Source of the DNA: Hyaloscypha bicolor E
Lineage: Eukaryota > Ascomycota > Leotiomycetes > Helotiales > Hyaloscyphaceae
Reading direction: 5' to 3'
Assembly (NCBI RefSeq): GCF_002865645.1
Contig: NW_020194644.1
Span: 283,546-347,545 of the forward strand
DNA: 64,000 nucleotides
Made by a program: the position numbers and the translations under genes
Notes under the pieces: model-generated
The model's input: only the letters and a program-made list of their open reading frames with translations
Databases searched by the model: none
Told to the model about the DNA's origin: nothing
Part shown: positions 1 to 9,849 of the stretch, in pieces
Numbering within the stretch: position 1 is the stretch's first letter
Layout of the letters: the number at the start of each line of letters is the position of its first letter

Positions 1-1629
1 AAGCCTTAGTAAAGGAGCTTTCCGTATGAAATATATAAGATATAGATTATCTGGCTATCTATATAAAGAGTTATTAAATACAAGGTTTTTTACTATAAAT
101 TCCCGAAGCTATAACCTTAATATATACTAACTCTATACTAATTCCTTTAAAATAAGCTATTAACTTTCTAGTAAAAAGGGCTAATATAGAGGAATCTCCG
201 TATCTTCTAATAATTATATATATATTATAAATAAGTATAATAAGAAGATTAGTAATTAAAAGATATAATAAAGGAAATGGTTTTGCAAGCTACTTTATTT
301 ATAAGATTAGTATAAAGAGATATATCTCTATAATTATAAATAGATAGAATTAATAGCTAACTAGCTAGTATTCTAACTTTAGAAAACTTATATAAGTAAA
401 ACTAAAACGTATAAATATAACTAAAAGTAACTATATTCTCAGGATCTAGAAAATGCCTATATAATTTAAAGATACCGGCTATTATAATTTGAATCTTTTC
501 TGAGTTACTAATATAATAGAAATTTAATTATTATATGAATTTCAAACTATATATAAATATTAAATATATAAATAGAAGTAAAAGGAATAAAAAGCTAAAT
601 AAATAGAAGTAGTAATCTTAAGACTCTTAATACTAGTATCGAAATAATACAAATAGTTAAAAATAAGGAACTCCGAAAATTAATATATTAGAAAGGCTAA
701 TTATATATATAAATAAAGGTCTTATATAATTCTTTAAACTAGTGCTAGTATATCTAGAAAGCAGAATATATAATAGTAGTTACGGAATAAGAGAGAAAAA
801 ACCCTACTATACTAGTATCTTTTCTAGAAGCTTTATATATTAGTAAATATTAAGGAAAATAATAAGTTTATAATTAAAACTATTATTAGTTCTATTATAT
901 TTTTATATTTTAGAATATATCTTTACTACTTCCCTAATAAGCTTTCTAGTAGAAATAGTAGATACTAATTAATAGTAATTCGGGTTCGGTAATAATACTA
1001 GTAGTAGTAAAAATAAAAGTAGTAAATAGCCTTAATTTAGAAGAAATAGATAGATAGCTTAATTTCTTAACTAAAATTATTTAGTTCTCTTATATCTAGT
1101 TCTATTTAGAATAAGATAAACTAATATAATAAGTCCCTAAAGAAGATCTATTCTAATTAGACTATTATTAATAATATTAGCTTTATTTTATATACTCTTT
1201 ATCTTTTTTCGGGTAAGATTAATAAAGAATTACGCAATAATAAGGTTTTTGTAATTCTATTTAATATAAATACTATTATACTAAAGTTGGGTTTAAAGAT
1301 TTTATATAAGTATATAATTAATTAGATTATATACTATATTATTAAAGTTTTTAAAGTTATTCTAGAATAGATTCTATAAATTATTATTACTCTTCTTATA
1401 TAAGATATACTAATATATCTTAGTAATTATATATTTCTAAAGTTTAGCCTTTATTATAGTTACCGGATTAATACTATTCTCTTATTTCTTAATTAGTTCC
1501 TTTTCCTTATTAGTATTTATACTAAACCGAGTTCAGGTTTTCTCTAGTATATATATATAATTCGTGGCAAGAAAAATTTAAAGATAAGGTAATTTATAGT
1601 AGGTTTATAGAAAGGGTTTAGTAGTAGAG

Positions 1630-1773
1630 ATATCCAGATACCTGGTTTAGATACCAGATATTCAGTTTAGATATCTAGTTAAGATACTAGATACCTGGTT
1701 ATTAAGATACCAGATATCTAATTATTGAGATACTAGATACCTGGTTTAGATACCAGATATCCAGATGCCTAGT
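1630..1773. repeat. minisatellite of alternating inverted motifs
   Basis: The motif GATACCTGGTTTAGATACC and its partial inverse ACCAGATATC recur about six times. CCTGGT and ACCAGG/ACCAGA halves alternate, so each unit can fold into a small hairpin. Units differ by C/T and G/A changes, as expected after RIP-type decay. It lies in the presumed leader of the copia relic, and no clear equivalent was seen in the sister element near 59,350. Confidence 0.6.
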
Positions 1774-2065
1774 AAGATATTAAGGGTATTAAAGTAAATA
1801 TTTTACCCTTAAATATTTCGTCTGTAACAAGAAATTCAAGAAGTGAAATATTACGATTCCGGGAGGGTCTAAAGCTTAAAGAACTCGAATTTTAATAGTA
1901 AAATCGAAGTAGTAGTTAAAGAGCTTTAAGGGTATATATAGAGTATATATTCCGGAGAAAGAGTCCTATAAATACAAGTATTATATAAGTAGAAAAGATA
2001 GTTTCTAAGAAAGTAGTTTTAGGGCTAAAAGAAATTAGTTTTAAAAAATAATAGAAATTAAATAG

Positions 2066-2300
2066 ATAGATGATGTGATATGTATAGGGTCGCACGTGAC
2101 TTAAGGGCATGTAACGAACCTCGGATGTTGCAGGTGTCGATTAGGGAGATTAAAGGTTCTTCGACTTCACAACTAACTACTATTTATATTATAAGTATTA
2201 GGCTTATAAATTACTAATTATATATATGTTATCGGGGCCTCCTATTTAGAGGGGGCTTCCCTGGACTTTATAAGAGGGACAGAGATTAGTTCTATACTGA
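2066..2300. other. less-mutated patch inserted in the copia relic
   Basis: This patch is visibly richer in G, C and CpG (GGTCGCACGTGAC, CGAACCTCGGATG, ATCGGGGCCTCC) than the RIP-mutated sequence on both sides. The sister element passes directly from sequence like 2,050 to sequence like 2,320 (near 59,570-59,600), so the patch behaves like a short insertion. RIP generally needs duplications longer than about 400 bp, so a short unique insert could escape it. No ORF or named family was recognised. Confidence 0.45.
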
Positions 2301-2550
2301 ATTTGATACTATAGTTTTATAACTAACTAATTTATTCTATTATCTTATTGCCTACTAATAAACACCTTACAGATAATTAAATAGCTAATTGCTTATTAAT
2401 TAGTAAGAGCTAGATATCTTCTCTATAGGCTACCGAATACTTTTATAAAGTTAATAAGTAGTTCTTTCCTTTAATATAGAATAGACTAGATTTGTTTTAG
2501 GCTACTAAATGCTTTTAGAACTAATCTAAAATCTTTTCTAATCTATATAT

Positions 2551-2800
2551 ATAAACTAATTAGTATCGGTTTACTAGTAATATATAGTACTATTATATAG
2601 TTATAGAATACTATTTATATAAGGTTAGTAAAGTTATTATTATTTAGAAGTAGGAATTATAGTATTATAGTATTAATATATAATTCCTAAATCTACTAAG
2701 CCTAAAAGAATCTAGTCTACTAGTTAAGTTACTAATAGAATACAAGGTTATATAACTATATCCCGTATCTTATATTTTATTACCTATATTCTATTACCTA
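2551..2800 (-). repeat. copia-family LTR-like block (copy 0)
   Basis: This repeat recurs at about 38,050-38,290, at 38,871-39,017 continuing at 53,999-54,135, and at 59,900-60,130. Shared landmarks include AATATATAGTACTATTATAT, AGTAAAGTTATTATTTAGAA and AAGCCTAATAGAAACTAG, followed by TTAAGTTACTAATA. Its position at the outer end of gag-side sequence, and between consecutive copia bodies downstream, identifies it as the LTR. Exact ends are not fixed because the terminal TG/CA would be altered by RIP. Confidence 0.6.
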
Positions 2801-2817
2801 TATCCTGTATTCTATAT

Positions 2818-2943
2818 TGTTATAATAAGGTAATATTATAGTAGTAGTAAAGAGCTTGAATTGAGCTAAAGGCTATCTGCCGGGCTAAAAGCACTAGCTA
2901 TACGCTAAGCCACATATAGTGGCACTATATAACTAGTGCCACG
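2818..2943 (-). mobile_element. short MITE/SINE-like element, copy 1
   Basis: A segment of about 125 bp recurs in inverted orientation at 63,086-63,219. Read on the minus strand it begins with the palindromic GGCACTAGTTATATAGTGCC and ends in an AT-rich tail. It contains TGGCTTAGCGTA, which fits the tRNA box A consensus TRGCNNAGY, and about 50 nt later AATTCAAGCTC, a decayed match to box B GGTTCRANNCC. That suggests a tRNA-related SINE. The weak CTATTATA terminal inverted repeats of the other copy instead suggest a MITE. No ORF. Confidence 0.5.
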
Positions 2944-3000
2944 TAATATATATCCCGTAACTATATATATAACTCTCAAAGAAATAGCTATACTAATAAT

Positions 3001-3080
3001 TATATATTTAATATATTAATTATATATTTAATATATTAATTATATATTTAATATATTAATTATATATTTAATATATTAAT
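3001..3080. repeat. perfect 20-bp tandem repeat, four units
   Basis: Four back-to-back identical 20-bp units built from TATATATTTAATATATTAAT. The array is entirely A/T and lacks the decay seen around it. It is a simple AT minisatellite with no coding potential. Confidence 0.9.
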
Positions 3081-3164
3081 TATTTTATTTATATTTTATT
3101 TATTTATTATTTTATAATATATATATTAATTAGCTCTTTTTTATTATAATTTAATATAGTACTT

Positions 3165-3340
3165 TTAGCTATTTAATTATTTAATTCTTTAGCTAATTAA
3201 TTACTCTAATCTTTTAGGCTAATTAATTGCCCTAATCTTTTAGGCTAATTAACTGCCCTAATTCTTCGGTAATTAACTGCCCTAATCTTTTCGGCCGATT
3301 AATTACTCTTAATCTTTTGGCTAATTAACTACCTTTCTTA
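3165..3340. repeat. 26-27 bp minisatellite
   Basis: About six imperfect head-to-tail units of the form GGCTAATTAACTGCCCTAATC plus a TTTT(C/A)G spacer. Units differ mostly by C/T and G/A substitutions. The array sits at the edge of the AT-rich block. The 3,340-3,719 stretch that follows is AT-rich 3' flank of the first gene, with no recognised feature. Confidence 0.75.
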
Positions 3341-3719
3341 TTTTCTTAATTAATAATATTTCTTTACTATAATTTAGTAAAGAAGAGGATATAGTTATTA
3401 CTCAGAATTCAAATCTTTATTAGGCCAGGTCCTTATATAGTAACCTTGGCTAAGGAGAGTTAGGGCTAACTAAACGTATATACTTATAGTAGATATTAAA
3501 GGTTAAAAACCAGATTCGAAAATTGCTTGGTCTTCTAATCCTTATAGCTTTCCGTACTTAAGGCTCACATTATAGCAGAATTATATATTATATAGCTAGC
3601 CTTCCTATATTCGTATTGCCTCTATATCCCTCTTTCCTCCTTTATCTGGAAACCTTGACTTTTAAATTATAATAAGACTTAATTATTTAAAGCAGATTTA
3701 TACCGTTAAATTACGTAAG

Positions 3720-4850
3720 TTACTCGAAGTCTTCCACTCTCTCATACCTTAAGTCCCACGTATCATTCTTTAAAACCGTTACATTACTCCACACACTTAC
3801 TGTCCCATCTCCGGAGGTATAAGTTTCCTGCAACTCCACCTTCACAACCCCTCTTTTCACTTCCCTCGCACCCTCATCAACCTTCACCATCGACTTTATT
3901 CGAACCTTCTCGTCTACATTCGCCTGCGCGAGGCGTACCCCAACTTCCACAGTCTTTTTATCGTCCATCGCCACATCTGCCTCATCGTTGCTACTCCGGG
4001 GCACAATCCGAACCTGCATTTCTCCACTTGTAATATTAAGTAGGGGGATAAACCGCTGGTTGGCCAACATGGAGACTCCTGGCCCCGTGTAGTCCTGGGT
4101 GAGCAGCGGCTCATCTAACAACCATTCATCCGCTTCGGAAGCGATTGGTATATAAATACAGAGTTCTCTTAGCCTATACGCGGAGGTCTTAATTCGACGA
4201 ATGTTGAATATGAGATCGAAGAAGTACCGGTTCTGCGTCGGGATATAATCCTCCCGGTCGTACACATTGCTATTGGTATCAGAGCGCTGAGGAGGCGCCC
4301 TGCGGTAGTCCGGGTACACACTCAGTGTGAACTGTGGGTCTTCAGACTCGGATGAGGATGAGGATGACGACTCTGAAACGGCAGTTGACCTTGCCTCGGC
4401 TCGGATGGATGTGTCCAGAGTACGTAGTCTTGATATGGAGGGTATCTGCTGGACCAACTGGCTTAGTTCGAAAGATGTATATCGGATCGGATTGCTTGGT
4501 ATCGTGAGCTGAACAGGAATGATAGGAGCAACGGGGGTTACAGGAATGTTCCGGGATGGCTTCTTCCCCTTGTTATATCCCGCAGGCCTTCGACTTATTA
4601 ATGTAAACTGCTCTTTTGCTGATTCTACGTTGCTCAAAGGAGACGGTTTACCCGACCCGTCGTCTTTAATATAGAGTCTCCGGGGACTGGCTTTGGGAAC
4701 GGCCTGGCCAGCCTGCGGCACGATCTGGAAGTAGTACGTCGGGTCGTTCAACTGGAGGGCCATTTCCGCTGAGTTAGGGACCTTGTCAGTATACGCCTCC
4801 TTCTTCGTATTGGGCTCTAGCTGGCAGAGTTTGTTGATCCCTTTTGCCAT
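3720..4850 (-). CDS. hypothetical protein, 376 aa (possibly 3' exon of the next gene)
   Basis: Intact ORF with ATG at 4850 in good context (GCCATGG). The product is unrecognised. Visible features: a polar N-terminal half with a proline-rich stretch (about residues 96-125), an acidic Ser/Glu run (SSSSSSSESED, about 160-170), then a more ordered C-terminal part rich in beta-type and charged residues ending ERVEDFE. No signal peptide or membrane segment is evident. Codon use and GC match the upstream ORF. Its ATG lies only 43 bp after the stop of that ORF, too little for a normal fungal promoter. A GTGAAT...CTGCCAG intron (about 91 nt, phase 0 at both ends) starting just before the upstream stop would join the two into one protein. 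I cannot tell which is right from sequence alone. Confidence 0.65.
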   Translation of the reverse strand: MAKGINKLCQLEPNTKKEAYTDKVPNSAEMALQLNDPTYYFQIVPQAGQAVPKASPRRLYIKDDGSGKPSPLSNVESAKEQFTLISRRPAGYNKGKKPSRNIPVTPVAPIIPVQLTIPSNPIRYTSFELSQLVQQIPSISRLRTLDTSIRAEARSTAVSESSSSSSSESEDPQFTLSVYPDYRRAPPQRSDTNSNVYDREDYIPTQNRYFFDLIFNIRRIKTSAYRLRELCIYIPIASEADEWLLDEPLLTQDYTGPGVSMLANQRFIPLLNITSGEMQVRIVPRSSNDEADVAMDDKKTVEVGVRLAQANVDEKVRIKSMVKVDEGAREVKRGVVKVELQETYTSGDGTVSVWSNVTVLKNDTWDLRYERVEDFE

Positions 4851-4893
4851 GGCTTCTGTGCATATGCACCGCGTGCGCCAGTTAAACCAATTT

Positions 4894-6123
4894 TCACTTT
4901 TGGAGATTCACCGTGTCCTTGGCGGGTGCTTCTGCGAGAGGGTCGTACGACGGCAGCAGCCGGGCAAGGGCGGAGGGAAAGGAGCTTCTAAACAAGAGGG
5001 CGCCCGCAAAGGTCGAGGTCGAGGAGTCGTAGCAGAGCGCAAGGACCACGGGCTTGTTGGCATCCGTCGTCCAGCGAGCGAGGAATCGGATCGTCCACGA
5101 CAGCTTTCCCTTCCCCGCGCTTCTAACGGTGATGCTCCACAGGTCGACGGCGGGGAAGAGGTGGGATGGCAGCTCCGCGGCGGAGACATCGGGCGCCGCG
5201 GTGCTGCCCCCGAGGCTGGAGAGTCGCGTCCAGAGATCCCCCGTCGACCCGGAGTTCTCGCTGAGGCTGCACTCGAGCCCCACCGGCGTGAAGCGCAGCC
5301 AGAAGACGAAGTTGGTCGTGGTCAGCCGCACGGTGAGCACAAAGGAGCTCGTCGTGGTAAACGTCGTGTTGCTCGTGCTGGCCGGCGTGGCGATACCGAG
5401 GATCTGGTTCCATCGCTTTTCGGCTTCGGAGAGGCTGCGGATGGGGATGCCGCCGGTGGAGCGCTGGAAACAAAAGGTCGGCCCAGTGGCCAGCGTGCTG
5501 AGGTTGAAGCCAAACTCGCTCTTCAGCTCGCCCGCGATCTTTTGCCGGATTTCGGATGTGTCGGTGCTCAGCTTGAACGTGAGCGCGGTGACGATGCGAA
5601 ACGTGGCGCCGGGTACACACCACAGCGCGTTGCGCTTCTCGGCCGTGTCAAGGACGACAGTAGTACCCGCGGTAGCTCCAGCGACAACCTTAGTCAGCAG
5701 GCCGGCCGGGACGATTCCGAAGCGCTGCAGCGCCTGCGCGAGCGTGACCTGGGGCTTGTCGGCGCCAAAGACAGCTGGGGTGGCCCCAATGTCAGCGTCG
5801 AGCCCCATCAGCACCACCCCGCTCCCCGTGGGGTCCACATTCGCATCCGCTGTGTTGAATCGGGCGCTGTTTCTCTTGCTGCTGAAGCCCAGGCCCCAGA
5901 ATCGCGTGCTCGTGGCCGAGACGACGTCAGAGCTCACGGCTGCCGTCGTTTGGACCTGCGCATGCTGGAGAAAGTCCACCCATCAGCACGCAGCGAGCAG
6001 CGGAACGGCCCGGCGCCGGGCGGGGATGTCGGAAGGGCGGCTCGCTTCCGGAGGCAGAAGCTCATCCTCATCCCCGTCCTCGTGACCATCGTCAGAAGTA
6101 TTCGCACTGTCGACGTCGCTCAT
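4894..6123 (-). CDS. hypothetical protein, about 400 aa, spliced N-terminus
   Basis: A long GC-rich minus-strand ORF starting in the body at codon 5979 (GTG, not a start). The likely true start is ATG at 6123, followed by an acidic leader (MSDVDSANTSDDGHEDGDED). The leader is in the same frame but separated by an in-frame TGA at 5983-5985. That TGA sits inside TGCTGATG, a good branch-point match, followed by CTCCAG and GCGCAG acceptors, so a short intron probably removes it. The donor is unclear; GTTCCG about 42-51 nt upstream is in phase but weak. The rest is rich in Ser/Thr/Ala with repeated TTTSSF-like strands and one LWSITVRSAGKG segment. No family was recognised. It may continue by splicing into the 3720-4850 ORF. 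The plus-strand ORFs across this region are antisense shadows. Confidence 0.6.
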
Positions 6124-6468
6124 AATGTGTGCGCTGGTGATATACTCGTTTTGTCGGGGAGGGGGAAAGATGGCGTACTTGCTGCTCTTCTGCTCGAGAG
6201 AAAAGTTGTGAGGTGAAGGTTAGGTTAGGTTAGTAGAAACAGCTGCAGCTGGCTGGCAACAGGAGCACGATCGACTGCCTAGTGAATGGCGTGACGACAC
6301 GCCTGTCCGCAGCGTGCGGCGTGCGGCGTGCGGTGCGCGGGGTACAGTACCTTTAAAGGGTGGGTACGACAACGACTTTATCCGGGACAGGGTTGAGCCT
6401 TCCAATGGGCCTGTTCTCCCTACTTTTTCTCTACTAACCTTCGCAGCATCAAACTCCTCAGCACCGGT
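6124..6468. promoter_or_regulatory. shared divergent promoter region
   Basis: A 345-bp gap between the minus-strand start at 6123 and the plus-strand start at 6469. It holds the telomere-like run GGTTAGGTTAGGTTAG at 6218-6233, a GCGTGCG tandem near 6310-6335, and pyrimidine-rich stretches (CTTTTTCTCTACTAACC) before the plus-strand ATG. CTAAC followed by TTCGCAG at 6432-6446 could be the 3' end of a 5' UTR intron. No clean TATA box was seen. Coregulation of the two genes is inferred from layout only. Confidence 0.45.
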
Positions 6469-8729
6469 ATGGCCAAACAAGACAGCGAAAAGAACCCTCC
6501 TTGCCTCCATCAGACTTCACCCTTCCTCGATTCGAACCAAACGACGGCGGGAAAATGCTCTATCTGCCGTGCCTCCGGTGTTCGAAAGTACGCGATGGAG
6601 CTGCGCTGGTTTGGACGTACGTTCAACCAGAAAGTGGAAGAAGAACAGAAGGGAAAAGAAAAACAGGAGGTAAAAAATGTAGCTTTATTCAAAGAAGTGT
6701 TCAAGGACAGTAAGTCGCCACCGCCTGGGGGAAAAGTCCCATCAATTTAGGGAACTTGGTTAAACAGGCTCATAAAAGGAGCCAGCATCCTCAAGACATC
6801 ACTAACTTCTATCGCCTGCAATGTTAGACCTTCCGGGAAATGATCCTGCTCAGCTCAAAATGGGGTCGAATTATCTTGAACGCATTGTTGGAAATGATAA
6901 GAGCCTACAGGAAAAGCTTAAACAGCTCAGTCTAACGCCAGACTTTGCCAGCTGCGTTAAAGATTTCAAACCTTACGCCAGACAGATTGATGAGAAAGGG
7001 CGATGGAGAATCGCTTTTGCTATTGAGAAAGATCAGAATGGAGAGACCTATCACGCTTTGATTGCCGCGGTAAGACTAGGTTCGCTATATCTTTACCCGC
7101 AACTGACTAGATGGCCAGTTCGTGACCAACACCTGGATCGAAAGCGAAGATGGGAAGGGCAAAAGAGATCCAAACAACAAAGAAAATCTCCCTTACATCG
7201 TGGCCCCCTACTACAAGCCAGCAAAATCTTCGCAGGTGCTATTACTCGGGACCTACTTACGGGATATGCAATTTAGATACGAAGTTGGTAAATGTCTCGA
7301 ATACTACACGACAAAGGATGTCAAGTTAGACAAGCAAACCACGAAACCACCCGCAACCCTCGCTATCGCCGACTTCTTCCATGCCCATCCAGAACACGAC
7401 AAGCAACAGGCGATCCATTCGGCGATTGTCAATGTTCTAAACGACAAGGGCTTAGAAAAGGTGCTGGTGGACAACAAGAACGAAGACATTATCAAGCCAC
7501 ACCAAATTTCCCCCAGCTCCCTTGCATTGTACTATATCCGCCGAGTTCTCGCCGTGAGCGGAACGGACCTTCCTAGAAAGGAAGATGTGGGTCGTTTTAT
7601 CGTCATCATAGTAGTAGGTAACGACTTCACCCCGCCCGAATCTTCGATGGTTCTTTGTCGCTACATTCTCCTAATGATTTAAGTCCCGCCCTTTTGGTGA
7701 CTATGCTGAATTCGGCTCCAGAGACGAAAATCACCCGGCACAGCTGGTGATCACCGGTTTATGGATGTTGATAACCTTGAGGCGACGATCGATGCCCTCG
7801 TCCAGGTTAATAAAGTGGCGGCGCAGCTAAATGCGAAGCAGATCACTCACGTGTTGCTCTGTAAGTCACTTTAAGACGCAATTCTCACTCTCTTCGTTAG
7901 CCTACGTGCTTCACTAAAACACCAGATAGACGACGCCCTCGGCGTCGATGAGGCTGCTACACTTCAGACAAAAGTAAGCTTTAAGATCCTCTATATCGGC
8001 TCACCCTTCTTCGGGGGAGTTGCCCATGACCATATCAAGGAACTCTGGGACCACTTCAAGCGCCCGAATGAATACACGCCCACAGAGGTGAAAGCCCTCG
8101 GCATCTTCATCGCACTACGAGAGCTCTACGGCAACTCAGTTGCGTGCATCGGGTTTCGCAGCGGCAGTCTCGACGGGTCTGGCTTTCTCGGGATCCCGAT
8201 CTTCTCCCTTGATAACAAGATCACCAATGACTATTGGTATGAGCTTTATAAAGCGAGAGATCTCACCAAAGAGGAAGAAATCCTCCCCAAAGGAGCCGAC
8301 TACAAGGAGCTTTCCGAGGACAAGAAAAAGGAGCTTAACAATTTGAGGGAGCAGGCAAAAGAGGATAAATATAAGGATGCAAACGCTATATGGGTCAGAG
8401 AGATCGGGGATGGGAACTACCTCTGGGACCTCGAGAAATATGGTCGGGGGAATCCCCGGAAATACGAACGCATCGAGGGACTTGCTGTGCGCGTCAACAC
8501 GTTCATCACTATCAACCTCCCTCTATATTTTGGGGCTGATCCCGGGCTCACTTTAAGGTTAGTGGAGGATGCAAAACGCCATTTGATTGCTGCGATAGTA
8601 GTCTATCTATGTCATGAGGACGCTCAGCAGCCGTTATGGACAAGGAGAATAGAGTGGATGAAGAGCGAGAAGAAGGCATTTTTGCATGTGTGTTTTGATA
8701 AAGCGTTCGAGTTTATCAAATCGAAATAG
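6469..8729 (+). CDS. unrecognised five-exon gene, possible frameshift
   Basis: I propose exons 6469-6709, 6828-7069, 7119-7613, 7684-7860 and 7930-8729. Introns: 6710-6827 (GTAAGT, branch ACTAAC, TTAG), 7070-7118 (GTAAGA, CTGAC, CCAG), 7614-7683 (GTAGGT, CTAATG, TTAAG) and 7861-7929 (GTAAGT, ATAG). Frames join correctly except in exon four. There the first part (PFGDYAEFG...LVITG) and the second part (MDVDNLEATIDALVQ...) are one base out of frame near 7763, which would be a 1-nt deletion. Alternatively, an acceptor at CTCCAG/7721 makes intron three 108 nt and keeps the frame open. The product is about 640 residues, with an N-terminal CSIC pair, Lys/Glu-rich stretches and a C-terminal helical region. 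No family was recognised, and no signal peptide or membrane segment was seen. The first exon was chosen because its intron has a perfect donor and branch point. Confidence 0.55.
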
Positions 8730-8823
8730 ATAATTTAAACTTTCGCAAGTACTGGAACATCGAGCTTTAATCGTTTTCATGCCTCCAGCCACGAACCCAA
8801 GCCCTAACAGAGTAGATTTACTC

Positions 8824-9708
8824 TCAAGCCCAACCTAGTAACCCCTCGGTATCTATTAACGCCACCCTCACGCCTCTCATCTTCTCAAAACAATTGGGAG
8901 TTGGAAGATGTGATTTCATCCAACCAGGAAAGAACTCGCAGCTGGGTTGGAAGCCCGTCATCTTCCTCGCAATATCCAATATCGTCTGGTCCAAGGTGGC
9001 AGAGCAGCCAAACCAAGGGACATCTGCTAATCTTCGACGGAGGAGAGAGAGTTGTGCATATATACCACTCCCCTATAGGGCTACTAAATGGAGTTCATCG
9101 ATAGCAATGATAGAAACGCGTCTCTTGAAGGACGGGTTCCTTGCTATTGACCGAAACCAACCAGCCGCGATCTCGGGACCCATGATGAGATGAGTATACG
9201 CCCCCATCTCAATCTCTTGGGCCAATGCATCAGTCTTGTCCGTCCCGCCATTGATAAACACGGACCTCGCGCCAGGAAGCCTTTGGATCTTGATGCACTG
9301 CTCCTGTCCAATTCGATCCAAAGGGATGATGATGAGGCCGATGCCACCGCGACAAAACAACGGCGCTGTTTGAAATATGATACTCTTGCCGAAAGATATC
9401 TTGGCTGCAAGGAGCAGATCTTCTTTCTTGAATACCAAATGCCATATAGCATCTACCCGCTTTTGACGAGGCTTGAACGGATAGAGATGGCGCTGCAGGC
9501 CTGCCTGAATGATCCCCTTCTGCACTTCCCCAGACGCGTATCTTGCCTTCTCGACCAGACCCTGTATAGCCAGCATACTTGTGGTGTTTTCGGCATCATG
9601 AACAAGATCTCTTGTATCGTTTGTGGTCTCTCGTTGCCGTCTTCGAAAACTCGCCTTGCTTCGCATGGAAATTACGAACGCAGCATGTGTCAATAATACG
9701 GTAGACAC
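8824..9708 (-). pseudogene. RecQ/DEAD-like helicase fragment, interrupted
   Basis: The minus strand encodes the N-terminal ATPase lobe of a superfamily 2 helicase of the RecQ-like type common in fungi. It has a preceding Pro/Arg/Gln helix (FKPRQKRVDAIW), a Walker A-like AAKISFGKS, hydrophobic GLIIIPLDRIGQEQ, GPEIAAGW, the motif II variant IDELHLV, and motif III-like GCSATLD. A TAG at 9073-9075 interrupts the frame between motifs II and III. Reading continues in the same frame through motif III to a TGA at 8824-8826. The TAG sits where a TGG would suit the family, a G-to-A change. No ATG is found at the 5' end (9708 is GTG), and the second lobe, with motifs IV-VI, is absent. It is a truncated relic. 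Subtelomeric RecQ helicase genes of fungi are one possible source. Confidence 0.75.
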
Positions 9709-9849
9709 GTAAATCCCGACCGAGGAAAGCGTTATACGGTATCCGATAGCATTCTACTGATCTTTGATGGTGTTTCTCTAGACTCTTCTGGCCTTGAGGG
9801 CAGGAACGGTGGTTCGATGACGATTTTGACGCGGTCTGATTTACCACAA

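Larger units (their letters stand above)
1..2817 (-). mobile_element. RIP-degraded Ty1/copia-like relic (partial)
   Basis: This AT/TpA-saturated block has no usable ORF. From about 820 rightwards it resembles, in order and in the same orientation, the 5' half of the better-preserved copia element at 54,136-59,880. For example, 830-900 matches 58,515-58,585 (gctttatatattagtaaat), 1,815-1,870 resembles 59,430-59,480, and the LTR-like block at 2,551-2,800 matches 59,900-60,120. The left ~800 bp could not be aligned by eye. I infer the gag/leader end of a minus-strand copia element cut by the window edge. Stop codons in every frame and near-absence of CpA fit RIP. A different AT-rich repeat for the first 800 bp is possible. 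Confidence 0.5.

Noticed and set aside
5054..6085. Plus-strand 343-codon ORF
   Set aside because: Another antisense frame of the same GC-rich gene; long open frames are expected there by composition.
4783..6216. Plus-strand 477-codon ORF overlapping the GC-rich minus-strand gene
   Set aside because: It is Arg/Gly/Glu-rich antisense translation of a GC-rich coding region, with no family features. The minus-strand frame has start, acidic leader and splice context.
9190..9696. Plus-strand 168-codon ORF
   Set aside because: It is antisense to the recognisable RecQ-like helicase motifs on the minus strand.
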